Assembly (NCBI RefSeq): GCF_900163695.1
Contig: NZ_FUIC01000012.1
Coordinates: 1-64,000, forward strand
DNA length: 64,000 nt
From: Gulosibacter sp. 10
Lineage (GTDB): Bacteria; Actinomycetota; Actinomycetes; Actinomycetales; Microbacteriaceae
Reading direction: 5' to 3'
The notes beneath the pieces were generated by a model. It did no database searches. It saw nothing but the letters and a program-made list of their open reading frames with translations, and had not been told where the DNA came from. How positions within the stretch are numbered: position 1 is the stretch's first letter; each line of letters begins with the position of its first letter. Below are positions 35,306 through 42,798 of the stretch, one piece after another. The position numbers and the translations under genes were made by a program.

Positions 35306-35944
35306 GTGGCGCGCCCCACCCGCGCGGCGATCCTCGCGGGCGGCCGGGCCGCCCGGCTCGGCGGCCGCCGCAAGCACGCCCTCGAGATCGGCGGCAGGAC
35401 CGTGCTCGACCGCATCGCGGATGCGGTCCTCGAGTACGACCCTGCCGCCGATCTCTGCGTCGCGGGGCCCGAGCTGCCGGAGATCGCCGAACGCCGTCCC
35501 GGCCTGCGCTGGGTGCGCGAGGAGCCGCCGTTCGCCGGCCCCGCGGCCGGCGTCGCCGCGGCGATGGCGGCGCTCGAGCCCGATGAGGATGCGGTCGTGC
35601 TGCTGCTCGCCGGCGATCTGCCGCTGATCACCGCGGCGGCCTGCGCCGCGCTGTGCGCGGCCGCCGGGGCGGGCGCTCCGGCGCTTGCCGCGGACGCGTC
35701 CGGACGCGACCAGTACCTCTGCGCGGCCTGGCCCGAACCGGTGCTGCGGGAGCGTCTTGACGGGCTCGGGGATGCGACGGGGCTGCCGGTGCGCCGCCTC
35801 TACGCGGGATCGCCCGAGCCGACCCGGGTCGGGCTGCCGGAGGAGGTGCTCGCGGATATCGACGCGCCCGCCGATCTCGACCGCGTGCGGGCGCTCATCG
35901 AGGGCCGTGGACGCCCGGGCCGGCCCCGAGCCGCTCGCGATTGA
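35306..35944 (+). CDS. mobA: Molybdenum cofactor guanylyltransferase-like protein (MobA)
   Basis: This 212-residue nucleotidyltransferase has an N-terminal LAGGRAARLGGRRKHALEIG segment, the MobA-type glycine-rich loop with a modified SGR-like motif. GDLPLI with the metal-binding Asp lies near residue 98, followed by GRDQYLCAAW. It would attach GMP to molybdopterin. The loop differs from the textbook LAGGxSxRMGxDK form, so a relaxed or different nucleotide-sugar role is possible. GTG 35306 is the start. Its 3' end overlaps the convergent mogA-like gene by 50 bp, so the two molybdenum cofactor genes meet tail to tail. Confidence 0.78.
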   Translation: MARPTRAAILAGGRAARLGGRRKHALEIGGRTVLDRIADAVLEYDPAADLCVAGPELPEIAERRPGLRWVREEPPFAGPAAGVAAAMAALEPDEDAVVLLLAGDLPLITAAACAALCAAAGAGAPALAADASGRDQYLCAAWPEPVLRERLDGLGDATGLPVRRLYAGSPEPTRVGLPEEVLADIDAPADLDRVRALIEGRGRPGRPRAARD

Positions 35945-36440
35945 GCCGGCCGAGGTCGAGCCCGTCGTGCCCGAGCTGCTCGAGCACGTGCGGCAGGAGC
36001 GGGCCGAGCACCGCGAGCCCGTCGGCGACGCCGCCGCGGGATCCGGGCAGGTTGACCACCAGTGTCCGGCCCCGCACGCCCGCGACGCCCCGTCCGAGGG
36101 TCGCGAGCGGGGTGCTCTCGAGCCCCCGGCGCCACAGGGCGTGCATGATGCCCGGCACCTCGTAGTCGAGCAGCCCCGCGGTGATCTGCGGGGTGCGGTC
36201 GTCCGGGGAGAGCCCGGTGCCGCCGGTGGTGAGGATGAGGTCGGGCGGCGCATCCGCGAGCGCGGCCTCGAGCGCCTCGAGGAGGGGCTCGCCGTCGGCC
36301 GTCACGCGCGGCTCCGGCGCCTCGAAGCCCCACTCCCGCAGCCGGCGCACGATCTCGGGCCCGGTGCGGTCGGCGGCGGCGCCGGCCGCGGCGGAGGTCG
36401 AGACGACCAGCACGAGGGCCGCGGGCGGGCGCTCAGCCAT
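35895..36440 (-). CDS. mogA: Molybdopterin adenylyltransferase-like protein (MogA/MoaB)
   Basis: This 181-residue protein has the MoCF_biosynth fold. The molybdopterin-binding motif is TTGGTGLSPDDRTP near residues 70-83, and the NLPGSRGG loop near 129-136 is a family hallmark. It activates molybdopterin as the adenylate before metal insertion. ATG 36440 lies within the 3' end of dapD (8-bp overlap), so it is translated with dapD. Its own end overlaps mobA by 50 bp in antisense. No molybdoenzyme is encoded in the window. Confidence 0.85.
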   Translation of the reverse strand: MAERPPAALVLVVSTSAAAGAAADRTGPEIVRRLREWGFEAPEPRVTADGEPLLEALEAALADAPPDLILTTGGTGLSPDDRTPQITAGLLDYEVPGIMHALWRRGLESTPLATLGRGVAGVRGRTLVVNLPGSRGGVADGLAVLGPLLPHVLEQLGHDGLDLGRLNRERLGAGPGVHGPR

Positions 36441-37356
36441 CCCGGGAGAAGACCTCGACGGCGCCCGTGAGGGAATTGCGGCGGAACAGCAGGTTGGCGA
36501 CGCCCGAGAGCGTCCCCGCCTTCACGGCCTCGCCGCTCGCGGCGAGCCGCACCTTGGTGCCGGCCGTGACGTAGAGGCCGGCCTCGACCACGCAGTCGTC
36601 GCCGAGCGCGATGCCGATGCCCGCGTTCGCGCCGATGAGCGAGCGCTCGCCCACGAGCACGCGCTGATCGCTGTCGCTCGCGACCATGCCCATGATCGAT
36701 GCGCCGCCGCCGATGTCGGTATGCGCGCCGATCACGACGCCCTGCGAGATGCGGCCCTCGATGATGCTCGGGCCGAGCGTTCCGGCGTTGAAGTTCACGA
36801 AGCCCTCGTGCATCACCACGGTGCCCGGGGAGAGGTAGGCGCCGAGGCGCACCCGGCCGCTGTCCGCGATGCGCACGTGCTCCGGCACCACGTAGTCGAG
36901 CAGCCGCGGGAAGCGGTCGATCGCGTACACCTGCACGCCGCTGCGGCGCATCACGGGCAGGCGGTCGGTGATCTCCTCGGGGTCCATCGGCCCGAGGTCC
37001 GTCCAGGCGTTGATCGGCAGTCGTGCGAAGAGGCCGTCGAGGTTCTGCGCGTGCGGGCGCACGAGCCGATGCGAGAGCAGGTGCAGCCGCAGGTAGGCGT
37101 CCTCGGCCGAGGCGATCGGGGCGTCGAGATCGGACTCCACGAGGATCGGCGTGAGCCGCACCCCGCGCCGGGCGTCCTCGTGGGCCTCGTCGGAGAGCGC
37201 CTTGGGCGCGAGGTAGCGATCGCGGGTGCCGGGCACGCGCCCGAGCCGCGGGGTCGGGAACCAGCAGTCGAGCACGCGGCCGGATTCCGTCATGGTCGCG
37301 AGCCCGTCGCCCCAGGCCCAGTTGCCCGCGTGCCGCTCGCTCAGTTGCGCATCCAT
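36433..37356 (-). CDS. dapD: Tetrahydrodipicolinate N-succinyltransferase, actinobacterial type
   Basis: This 307-residue enzyme transfers succinyl from succinyl-CoA to tetrahydrodipicolinate in the succinylase branch of lysine/DAP synthesis. The C-terminal half is a left-handed beta-helix of hexapeptide repeats (about 160-265), for example GASIMGMVASD and GANAGIGIALGDDCVVEAG. The N-terminal domain is of the actinobacterial form. ATG 37356 has TACGCT seven bases before it (37364-37369, minus strand), a leaderless signature. It overlaps mogA by 8 bp. The dapC and dapE genes that often neighbour fdxA and dapD are absent here. Confidence 0.92.
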   Translation of the reverse strand: MDAQLSERHAGNWAWGDGLATMTESGRVLDCWFPTPRLGRVPGTRDRYLAPKALSDEAHEDARRGVRLTPILVESDLDAPIASAEDAYLRLHLLSHRLVRPHAQNLDGLFARLPINAWTDLGPMDPEEITDRLPVMRRSGVQVYAIDRFPRLLDYVVPEHVRIADSGRVRLGAYLSPGTVVMHEGFVNFNAGTLGPSIIEGRISQGVVIGAHTDIGGGASIMGMVASDSDQRVLVGERSLIGANAGIGIALGDDCVVEAGLYVTAGTKVRLAASGEAVKAGTLSGVANLLFRRNSLTGAVEVFSRDG

Positions 37357-37388
37357 GCGCTCAAGCGTAGCGCCCTACACTGGTCGGC

Positions 37389-38675
37389 ATGCCTGCACGT
37401 CGCGCGCCCGTACCGACCCTGCCGAGGCGATACCGGGACCCGATGATCGACGCGCGGGAGTTCCGCCTCGGCCGCGAGGAGCCGGGCGCGCTCGCACGCG
37501 GCTGGCGCGCGCTGCCGGTCTGGCTGCAGCTGATGATCGTGTACTTCGCGACGCGGATCCTGACCACCGCGACGATGCTCGTCTTCGCCGCCAACCAGGA
37601 GGAGACGTGGCAGACGCCGGCGCGGCCGGACTACTGGACGTTCGCGAACATCTGGGATGCGGAGTGGTACCGCTACATCTCCCTCGCCGGCTACCCGTCG
37701 GAGCTGCCCATGCGCGAGGACGGCACGGCGGGGGAGAGCGCCTGGGCCTTCATGCCGGTCTACCCGCTCATGGCGCGGGGGCTGTCGATGATGACCTTCC
37801 TGCCCTTCGAGGTCGTGACGGTGCTGCTCTCGCTCGGCGCGGGGCTCGGCACCGTGTTCGCGACGCACCGGCTGCTGCGCCGGTTCGTGCCGCACGGCGT
37901 CGCGATGTTCGCGGTGCTGCTGCTGTGCCTGGGGCCGATCTCGCCGATGTTCCAGGTGGGCTACGCCGAGGCGCTGCACTTCTGGATGCTCGCGCTGCTG
38001 CTCAACCTGCTCGTGGACCGGCGCTGGCTCGCGATGATCCCGCTCGTGATCCTGGCCTCCCTCACCCGCCCCACCGGGCTCGCGTGGGCCTTCACGCTGC
38101 TGCTGTACATCCTCTACCGCTACCGGAACCGCTTCGTGACCCGGCTCGAGCGGTTCGACGCGGCGGAGCAGCGCAGGCTGTGGGGCGTCGCGGTGCTCTC
38201 GGGGGTGATGGGGCTCGCGTGGCTCGCGATCGCCGGCGCGGTCACGGGGCAGTGGGACGCCTACCTCGAGACCGAGTTCGCGTGGCGCAGGCAGTACACC
38301 GGCGGCGAGAGCCCGCCGCCCTTCACGCCGTGGTTCTGGGCCGGCGGGTTCTGGTTCGGCCAGCCCGCGGGCGCGGTGATCGCGGCGGCAGCGGTGCTGC
38401 TGTTCGCGCTGTGGTTCACGCGCCCCGTGATGCGGCGCTTCGGCATCGAGATCACGCTGTGGGGCGCGGCCTACACGAGCTACGTGCTCGCGGTGTTCTT
38501 CCCGCAGTCCTCGTTCTTCCGCATCCTCTTCCCGCTGTTCCCGGCGGCCGCCCCGCTCGCGCTGCCGCGCTCGCCCCTGTACCGGGTGCTCGTCGCGCTC
38601 GCGGCGTTCGCGCTGCAGGTCGCATGGCTGCACTGGATGTGGTTCGTGATCGGGCACGACTGGACGCCGCCCTGA
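37389..38675 (+). CDS. GT-C/PIG-V-like membrane mannosyltransferase
   Basis: This 428-residue polytopic membrane protein has about nine to ten helices. The extracytoplasmic loop after helix 1 carries NIWDAEWYRYISLAGYP, the acidic motif expected of PIG-V/GT-C enzymes that use polyprenyl-phosphate sugars. A second conserved stretch is the SLTRPTGLAW helix. Such proteins glycosylate lipids or exported proteins in actinobacteria. ATG 37389 lies seven bases after TACACT (37376-37381), consistent with leaderless expression. It is divergent from dapD across 32 bp, and an acyl-CoA synthetase gene follows after 38 bp. The acceptor is unknown. Confidence 0.75.
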   Translation: MPARRAPVPTLPRRYRDPMIDAREFRLGREEPGALARGWRALPVWLQLMIVYFATRILTTATMLVFAANQEETWQTPARPDYWTFANIWDAEWYRYISLAGYPSELPMREDGTAGESAWAFMPVYPLMARGLSMMTFLPFEVVTVLLSLGAGLGTVFATHRLLRRFVPHGVAMFAVLLLCLGPISPMFQVGYAEALHFWMLALLLNLLVDRRWLAMIPLVILASLTRPTGLAWAFTLLLYILYRYRNRFVTRLERFDAAEQRRLWGVAVLSGVMGLAWLAIAGAVTGQWDAYLETEFAWRRQYTGGESPPPFTPWFWAGGFWFGQPAGAVIAAAAVLLFALWFTRPVMRRFGIEITLWGAAYTSYVLAVFFPQSSFFRILFPLFPAAAPLALPRSPLYRVLVALAAFALQVAWLHWMWFVIGHDWTPP

Positions 38676-38713
38676 TCGAGGGAATTCCGGCCCGTCGGTG
38701 GTTCAATGGCTCG

Positions 38714-40504
38714 ATGAACACTACCGAGAACGCCATCGACGGCACCGCCGCCTTCCGCGCGGCGCGCGACCGGCTCCTCGAGCTGCAGGGCAGCCCCGGG
38801 CGAGCCCGCGAGGAGTTCGAGTGGCCCGACGTCGGCCCGTCCTTCAACTGGGCCCTGGACTGGTTCGACGTCGAGGCGCTGGACAACCGCCGCTGCGTCC
38901 TGCGCGTCGTCGAGGACGACGAGGCGGACGAGCAGTACTCCTTCGACGAGCTCCGCCGCCGCTCCAACCGGGTGGGCAACTGGCTCATCGAGCTGGGGGT
39001 GCGCCCGGGCGACACCGTGATGCTCATGCTCGCGAACCGGGTGGAGCTGTGGGAGTCGATGCTCGCGCTGCTGAAGATCGGCGCGGTCATGCTGCCCACC
39101 GCGATCGTGCTCGGCGCGGCCGAGCTCGAGGACCGCGTGCGGCGCGCCGAGGTGCGCTGGGTCATCACGGACGAGGCCGACGCCGAGAAGTTCGACGCCT
39201 TCGAGGGCGACTTCGGGGTCATCGCCGTCGGCGGGGCCCGCGGGGCGGAGCGGGTCGCCATCGGCCTCCGCAACGAGAGGGACCTCGACCGTCCGCGCAT
39301 CGACTACGGCGCCGCCGCCGAAGCCTCGGACGCCCCCGTCGAGCGGCGCGCTGGCGGCGACGACCCCGCGCTCGTCTACTTCACCTCGGGGACGACCTCG
39401 AGGCCGAAGATGGTGCTGCACTCGCACCGCTCGTACCCCGTGGGGCACCTCACGACGATGTTCTGGATCGGCGTGCGGCCCGGCGACACCCACATGGTGA
39501 TCTCCTCGCCGGGCTGGGCGAAGCACGCGTGGAGCGCGTTCTTCGCGCCGTGGCACGCCGGCGCCACCATCTTCGTCTACAACTACCTGCGGTTCGACGC
39601 GGCGAGGCTCGTCGAGCAGCTCGACCGCGCCGAGGTGTCCTCGTTCTGCGCGCCGCCCACCGTGTGGCGGATGCTCATCCAGCACGGCGCCTCGAGCAGG
39701 CCGCGCGCGCTGCGCGAGCTGCTCTCGGCGGGCGAGCCGCTCAACCCCGAGGTGATCGGCCGCATCCGCGAGTGGTGGGGGCTCGAGATCCGCGACGGCT
39801 ACGGCCAGACCGAGACCACGGCGACGCTGGCGAACGCGCCGGGGGAGTCGGTGCAGCCCGGCTCGATGGGACGCCCGCTGCCCGGCGTGCCCGTCTGCCT
39901 GGTGGATCAGCGCACGGGGGAGCGGATCCCCGACGACCGGGCCCGGGCCGAGGGCGAGCTCTGCATCGACCTGGCCGGCGGCGGCCCGATCAACGTGATG
40001 CGCGGCTACTTCGGGAACGAGGAGGCCACGCGCGAGCGCACCGCCGGAGGGGTCTTCCACACCGGGGACGTCGCGCAGCGCGACCCCTCGGGGCGCTACA
40101 CCTTCGTGGGGCGCGTGGACGACATCTTCAAGTCGAGCGACTACAAGGTCTCCCCGTTCGAGGTCGAGTCGGCGCTCATCGAGCACCCCGCCGTGGCCGA
40201 GGCCGCCGTCGTGGGCGCGCCGGACGAGACGCGGCTGAACATCACGAAGGCCTACGTGCAGCTGGCCGCGGGATGGGCGGAGGACGAGCGATCGGCATTC
40301 GAGGTGCTGCTGCACGCGCGGAAGGCGCTGCCGCCATACATGCGCGTGCGGCGGGTCGAGTTCTACGAGCTGCCGAAGACCACCTCCGGCAAGATCCGCC
40401 GCGTGGACCTGCGCGACCGGGAGCAGCAGTTCGCCCGCCGCGGCGAGCGCATCCCCAACGAGTGGCGCGAGGAGGACTTCCCGGCGCTGAAGACCCGCGT
40501 CTAG
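38714..40504 (+). CDS. AMP-forming acyl-CoA synthetase
   Basis: This 596-residue ANL-superfamily ligase activates a carboxylic acid as the acyl-adenylate and transfers it to CoA. Seen: P-loop TSGTTSRPK at 224-232, the A5 motif DGYGQTETT, the A8 hinge VGRVDDIFKSSDYKVSP, and the catalytic Lys in TTSGKIRR near 567-574. Architecture is closest to acetyl-/medium-chain acyl-CoA synthetases. ATG 38714 lies six bases after TTCAAT (38702-38707). It faces sodA and ends before a 16-bp-stem hairpin. Substrate cannot be fixed from sequence. Confidence 0.87.
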   Translation: MNTTENAIDGTAAFRAARDRLLELQGSPGRAREEFEWPDVGPSFNWALDWFDVEALDNRRCVLRVVEDDEADEQYSFDELRRRSNRVGNWLIELGVRPGDTVMLMLANRVELWESMLALLKIGAVMLPTAIVLGAAELEDRVRRAEVRWVITDEADAEKFDAFEGDFGVIAVGGARGAERVAIGLRNERDLDRPRIDYGAAAEASDAPVERRAGGDDPALVYFTSGTTSRPKMVLHSHRSYPVGHLTTMFWIGVRPGDTHMVISSPGWAKHAWSAFFAPWHAGATIFVYNYLRFDAARLVEQLDRAEVSSFCAPPTVWRMLIQHGASSRPRALRELLSAGEPLNPEVIGRIREWWGLEIRDGYGQTETTATLANAPGESVQPGSMGRPLPGVPVCLVDQRTGERIPDDRARAEGELCIDLAGGGPINVMRGYFGNEEATRERTAGGVFHTGDVAQRDPSGRYTFVGRVDDIFKSSDYKVSPFEVESALIEHPAVAEAAVVGAPDETRLNITKAYVQLAAGWAEDERSAFEVLLHARKALPPYMRVRRVEFYELPKTTSGKIRRVDLRDREQQFARRGERIPNEWREEDFPALKTRV

Positions 40505-40524
40505 ACGCATCCGCGGAAACGGGA

Positions 40525-40560
40525 GCGGGGCGGCGCCGACCGGAGTCGGCGCCGCCCCGC
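40525..40560. terminator. Bidirectional terminator between the acyl-CoA synthetase and sodA genes
   Basis: A perfect 16-bp stem (40525-40540 with 40545-40560) has the tetraloop CGGA. It lies between convergent stops at 40504 and 40575. Confidence 0.85.
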
Positions 40561-40574
40561 GGCCCGTTCGCGCG

Positions 40575-41171
40575 CTACGCCTTGGCGGCGTCGATGCGCT
40601 CGGCGACGTTCGCCCAGTTCACGATGTTCCAGAACGCGTTGACGTAGTCCGCCTTGACGTTGACGTAGTCGAGGTAGAACGCGTGCTCCCACATGTCGAG
40701 CATGAGCAGCGGGGTCACGCCGAAGGGCACGTTGCCCTGCTGGTCGTAGAGCTGGAAGGTCGAGACGTTGCCGGTCGCGTTGTCGCGGCCGAGCACCGCC
40801 CAGCCCGAGCCCTGGATGCCGAGGGCCGCCGCCGAGAACTGCTTCTTGAAGTTCTCGAGGCCGCCGAACTCGCCGTCCAGGAGGTCCTTGGCCGACCCGG
40901 CCGGGTCCGCGTAGTCCGGGGTGAGGTTGGTCCAGAAGATCGAGTGGTTGTTGACGCCGCCGACGTTGAACGCGAGGTCCTTCTCGAGCTTGTTGATGTT
41001 CGCGAAGTCGCCCTTGTCGCGGGCCTCGGCGAGCTGCTCGAGCGCGGTGTTGGCGCCCTTCACGTAGGTCGCGTGGTGCTTGTCGTGGTGCAGCTCCATG
41101 ATGCGACCCGAGATGTGGGGCTCGAGCGCCGCGTAGTCGTAGGGGAGGTCGGGAAGAGTGAACTCAGCCAT
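40575..41171 (-). CDS. sodA: Superoxide dismutase, Mn/Fe family
   Basis: This 198-residue cytosolic enzyme dismutates superoxide. Metal ligands are His28 (in ELHHDKHH), His76 (VNNHSIFW), Asp159 and His163 (DMWEHAFY). Gln145 in the DQQGN segment sits where Mn-type enzymes carry their active-site glutamine, favouring manganese or cambialistic use. Start ATG 41171 has a GAAAGGAA ribosome site about five bases upstream on the coding strand. The 197-bp upstream gap is shared with the divergent DUF3117 gene. No obvious metal-regulator operator was found in it. Confidence 0.95.
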   Translation of the reverse strand: MAEFTLPDLPYDYAALEPHISGRIMELHHDKHHATYVKGANTALEQLAEARDKGDFANINKLEKDLAFNVGGVNNHSIFWTNLTPDYADPAGSAKDLLDGEFGGLENFKKQFSAAALGIQGSGWAVLGRDNATGNVSTFQLYDQQGNVPFGVTPLLMLDMWEHAFYLDYVNVKADYVNAFWNIVNWANVAERIDAAKA

Positions 41172-41329
41172 TGTGTTCCTTTCGTGAAGTTTTCGGTGCC
41201 GTACAGGACGATACCGCCACCACCGGAGGACAACCCTAACGGCGGCTCGACTATTCCGCTCCGTGTCGTTCCGTGTCATCCGGAAGGCGGCTTTTCCGCC
41301 CGAATCTGGGAGGACCGCCCGAGGGGTGA

Positions 41330-41335
41330 GATAAT
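41330..41335 (+). promoter_or_regulatory. Candidate -10 box of the DUF3117 gene
   Basis: GATAAT lies 33 bp before ATG 41369, giving a short leader that contains a perfect AGGAGG (41355-41360). No good -35 match is seen 16-18 bp upstream. Confidence 0.45.
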
Positions 41336-41368
41336 GGGAAAGTTCGCACTACACAGGAGGCAGAGTAA

Positions 41369-41539
41369 ATGGCTGCAATGAAGCCGCGCACCGGCGACGG
41401 ACCCATGGAGGCGGTTCGCGAGGGACGCCTGATCATCGTCCGCGTCCCCCTCGAGGGCGGAGGTCGCCTCGTCGTCTCGGTCAACGACGAAGAGGCGAAG
41501 GATCTCGCCGAGGCGCTGAGCGGCGCCATCAGCAAATAG
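41369..41539 (+). CDS. DUF3117 micro-protein
   Basis: This 56-residue protein is almost invariant across actinobacteria, and nothing is known of its function. It begins MAAMKPRTGDGPMEAV and ends in DLAEALSGAIS-Lys, with a central REGRLIIVRVPLEGGGRLVVSV beta-hairpin-like part, split here as REGRLIIVRV and PLEGGGRLVVSV. The start is fixed by AGGAGG eight bases upstream and the GATAAT box. A hairpin 14 bp after the stop suggests it is transcribed alone. Its conservation and strong ribosome site point to high expression. Confidence 0.9.
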   Translation: MAAMKPRTGDGPMEAVREGRLIIVRVPLEGGGRLVVSVNDEEAKDLAEALSGAISK

Positions 41540-41553
41540 ATCCGGTCGATCCG

Positions 41554-41583
41554 CTGCGGGTACCCCATCCGGGGCACCCGCAG
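41554..41583 (+). terminator. Terminator after the DUF3117 gene
   Basis: An 8-bp stem CTGCGGGT/ACCCGCAG encloses, after one mismatch, a four-base CCCC/GGGG stem and an ATCC loop. It may also serve the convergent O-methyltransferase gene. Confidence 0.6.
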
Positions 41584-41638
41584 TGCATGTTTTCCGGGGT
41601 CCGTGTTCGACGCGGAACGGTGCCGCGGGCGTCGGCCG

Positions 41639-42271
41639 CTACTGCGGCAGGGAGGTGACCTGCAGCAGCCCGCCGTCGAGCGGGATCACGGAGCTCGTGA
41701 GATCCGGCTGCCGCTGGAACTCGCGGATCAGGAGCCGCAGGGAGGCGGTGACCGGATCGCGGCGCGCGGGATCGGCCACCCGCCCGTGGTTGAGCGCGTT
41801 GAGCACGAGGATGCTGCCGCCGGGGCGCACGACCCGCAGGCCGTGCTGCAGGTGCGCGGCGACGTGCTCGAGGGGGCCGGTGACGAGGACGAGGTCGTAG
41901 GTGCCCTCGCTCATGCGGGGCAGCACGACGTGCGGGTTGCCGGTGATGCAGCGCACTCGCGACGGCGCGTGGCCCGAGGCCAGCAGCGCGCGGCGAGTCT
42001 GGGCGAGGTGCTCCGGCTCGTGATCGATGCACGTGATCACCGCCTCCGGCGCGCCGCGGCGCAGCCAGGTCGTGGTGAGCCCGCCCGTCGAGCCGATCTC
42101 GATGATGCGCTCCGCGTGCGTGGCGCCCGCCATGAACGCGAGATGCGCCCCGAGCGCGCGCGAGATCGTGGGCAGGCCGAGTTCGAGGGCATACCGGCGC
42201 GCGGCCTGCTGCGCCACGGGCTCGACGATCTGCTCGTCGATGAAGCGCATGCTCAACTCGAATTCGGACAT
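41639..42271 (-). CDS. O-methyltransferase, SAM-dependent (family 3)
   Basis: This 210-residue class I methyltransferase has SAM motif I IIEIGSTGGLTTTWL near residues 56-70, an acidic CIDHEPEH at the end of strand 2, and motif IV YDLVLVTGP where the metal-binding Asp of catechol-type enzymes lies. It fits the small-molecule O-methyltransferase family that sits beside tatB or sigE in actinobacteria (Rv1220c-like). ATG 42271 lies six bases after TAGCCT (42278-42283 on the minus strand), so the mRNA should be leaderless. The promoter overlaps that of tatB. Substrate unknown. Confidence 0.8.
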   Translation of the reverse strand: MSEFELSMRFIDEQIVEPVAQQAARRYALELGLPTISRALGAHLAFMAGATHAERIIEIGSTGGLTTTWLRRGAPEAVITCIDHEPEHLAQTRRALLASGHAPSRVRCITGNPHVVLPRMSEGTYDLVLVTGPLEHVAAHLQHGLRVVRPGGSILVLNALNHGRVADPARRDPVTASLRLLIREFQRQPDLTSSVIPLDGGLLQVTSLPQ

Positions 42272-42277
42272 TGCATC

Positions 42278-42287
42278 AGGCTACCCT
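42278..42287. promoter_or_regulatory. Overlapping divergent -10 boxes of the O-methyltransferase and tatB genes
   Basis: In the 23-bp gap, TAGCCT on the minus strand (42278-42283) and TACCCT on the plus strand (42282-42287) overlap by two bases. They lie six and seven bases before their start codons, respectively. Both transcripts should be leaderless, and the two promoters cannot be fully occupied together. Confidence 0.55.
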
Positions 42288-42294
42288 TAACCGC

Positions 42295-42753
42295 ATGGGC
42301 GGCCTGACCTTCGAGAAACTCCTGCTGATCGGGATCATCGCCGTGTTCATCTTCGGCCCGGACCGCCTTCCCAAGCTCGCCGAACAGCTCGCGCAGCTCA
42401 TCAAACGGGTGCGCAGCTGGACGGACACGGCGAAGACCCGCGTCTCCGAGGAGCTCGGCGAGGACTTCACCGACGAGGACTGGCGGCGGCTCGATCCGCG
42501 GCAGTACGATCCGCGCCGGATCATCCGCGACGCCTGGAACGACGTCGACGCCCCGGCCGCGGTCCCTCCCGCGGCGAGGACCGCTGCGGCCGGCTCCGGA
42601 GCCGTGGCCGCGACGGCGGCCGGCGCGAGCGCGGGCGCAGCGGGCGGCGCGAGCGCGGCGGCGGGCGCGGCCAGCGCGCCGAGCTGGGCCGCGACGGGCG
42701 GCACCGCGACACTCGAGCCGGGCCGGGCGCCGTTCGACGACGAGGCGACGTAG
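42295..42753 (+). CDS. tatB: Sec-independent (twin-arginine) translocase TatB-like protein
   Basis: This 152-residue TatA/B-family protein has a short periplasmic N terminus, one transmembrane helix (about 7-23, FEKLLLIGIIAVFIFGPDRLP), an amphipathic helix and a long tail. Residue pattern and length favour TatB over TatA. The last 60 residues are an Ala/Gly-rich low-complexity stretch. The leaderless start ATG 42295 is described under the promoter. It is convergent with mrp across 45 bp. TatB would serve, among others, the Tat-dependent Rieske lipoprotein at 21.4 kb. In mycobacteria sigE, rseA and htrA lie between this methyltransferase and tatB, and here they are absent. Confidence 0.85.
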   Translation: MGGLTFEKLLLIGIIAVFIFGPDRLPKLAEQLAQLIKRVRSWTDTAKTRVSEELGEDFTDEDWRRLDPRQYDPRRIIRDAWNDVDAPAAVPPAARTAAAGSGAVAATAAGASAGAAGGASAAAGAASAPSWAATGGTATLEPGRAPFDDEAT

Positions 42754-42798
42754 GCGCGGAGCCGCAGCTGAAGGCCGACGACTCCTGTTCTCGGCGGT

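Noticed and set aside
41287-41300. GGCGG-CTTTT-CCGCC hairpin in the sodA/DUF3117 gap as a terminator or metal-regulator site
   Set aside because: A 5-bp stem between divergent genes has no terminator role, and it does not match IdeR- or MntR-like operators.
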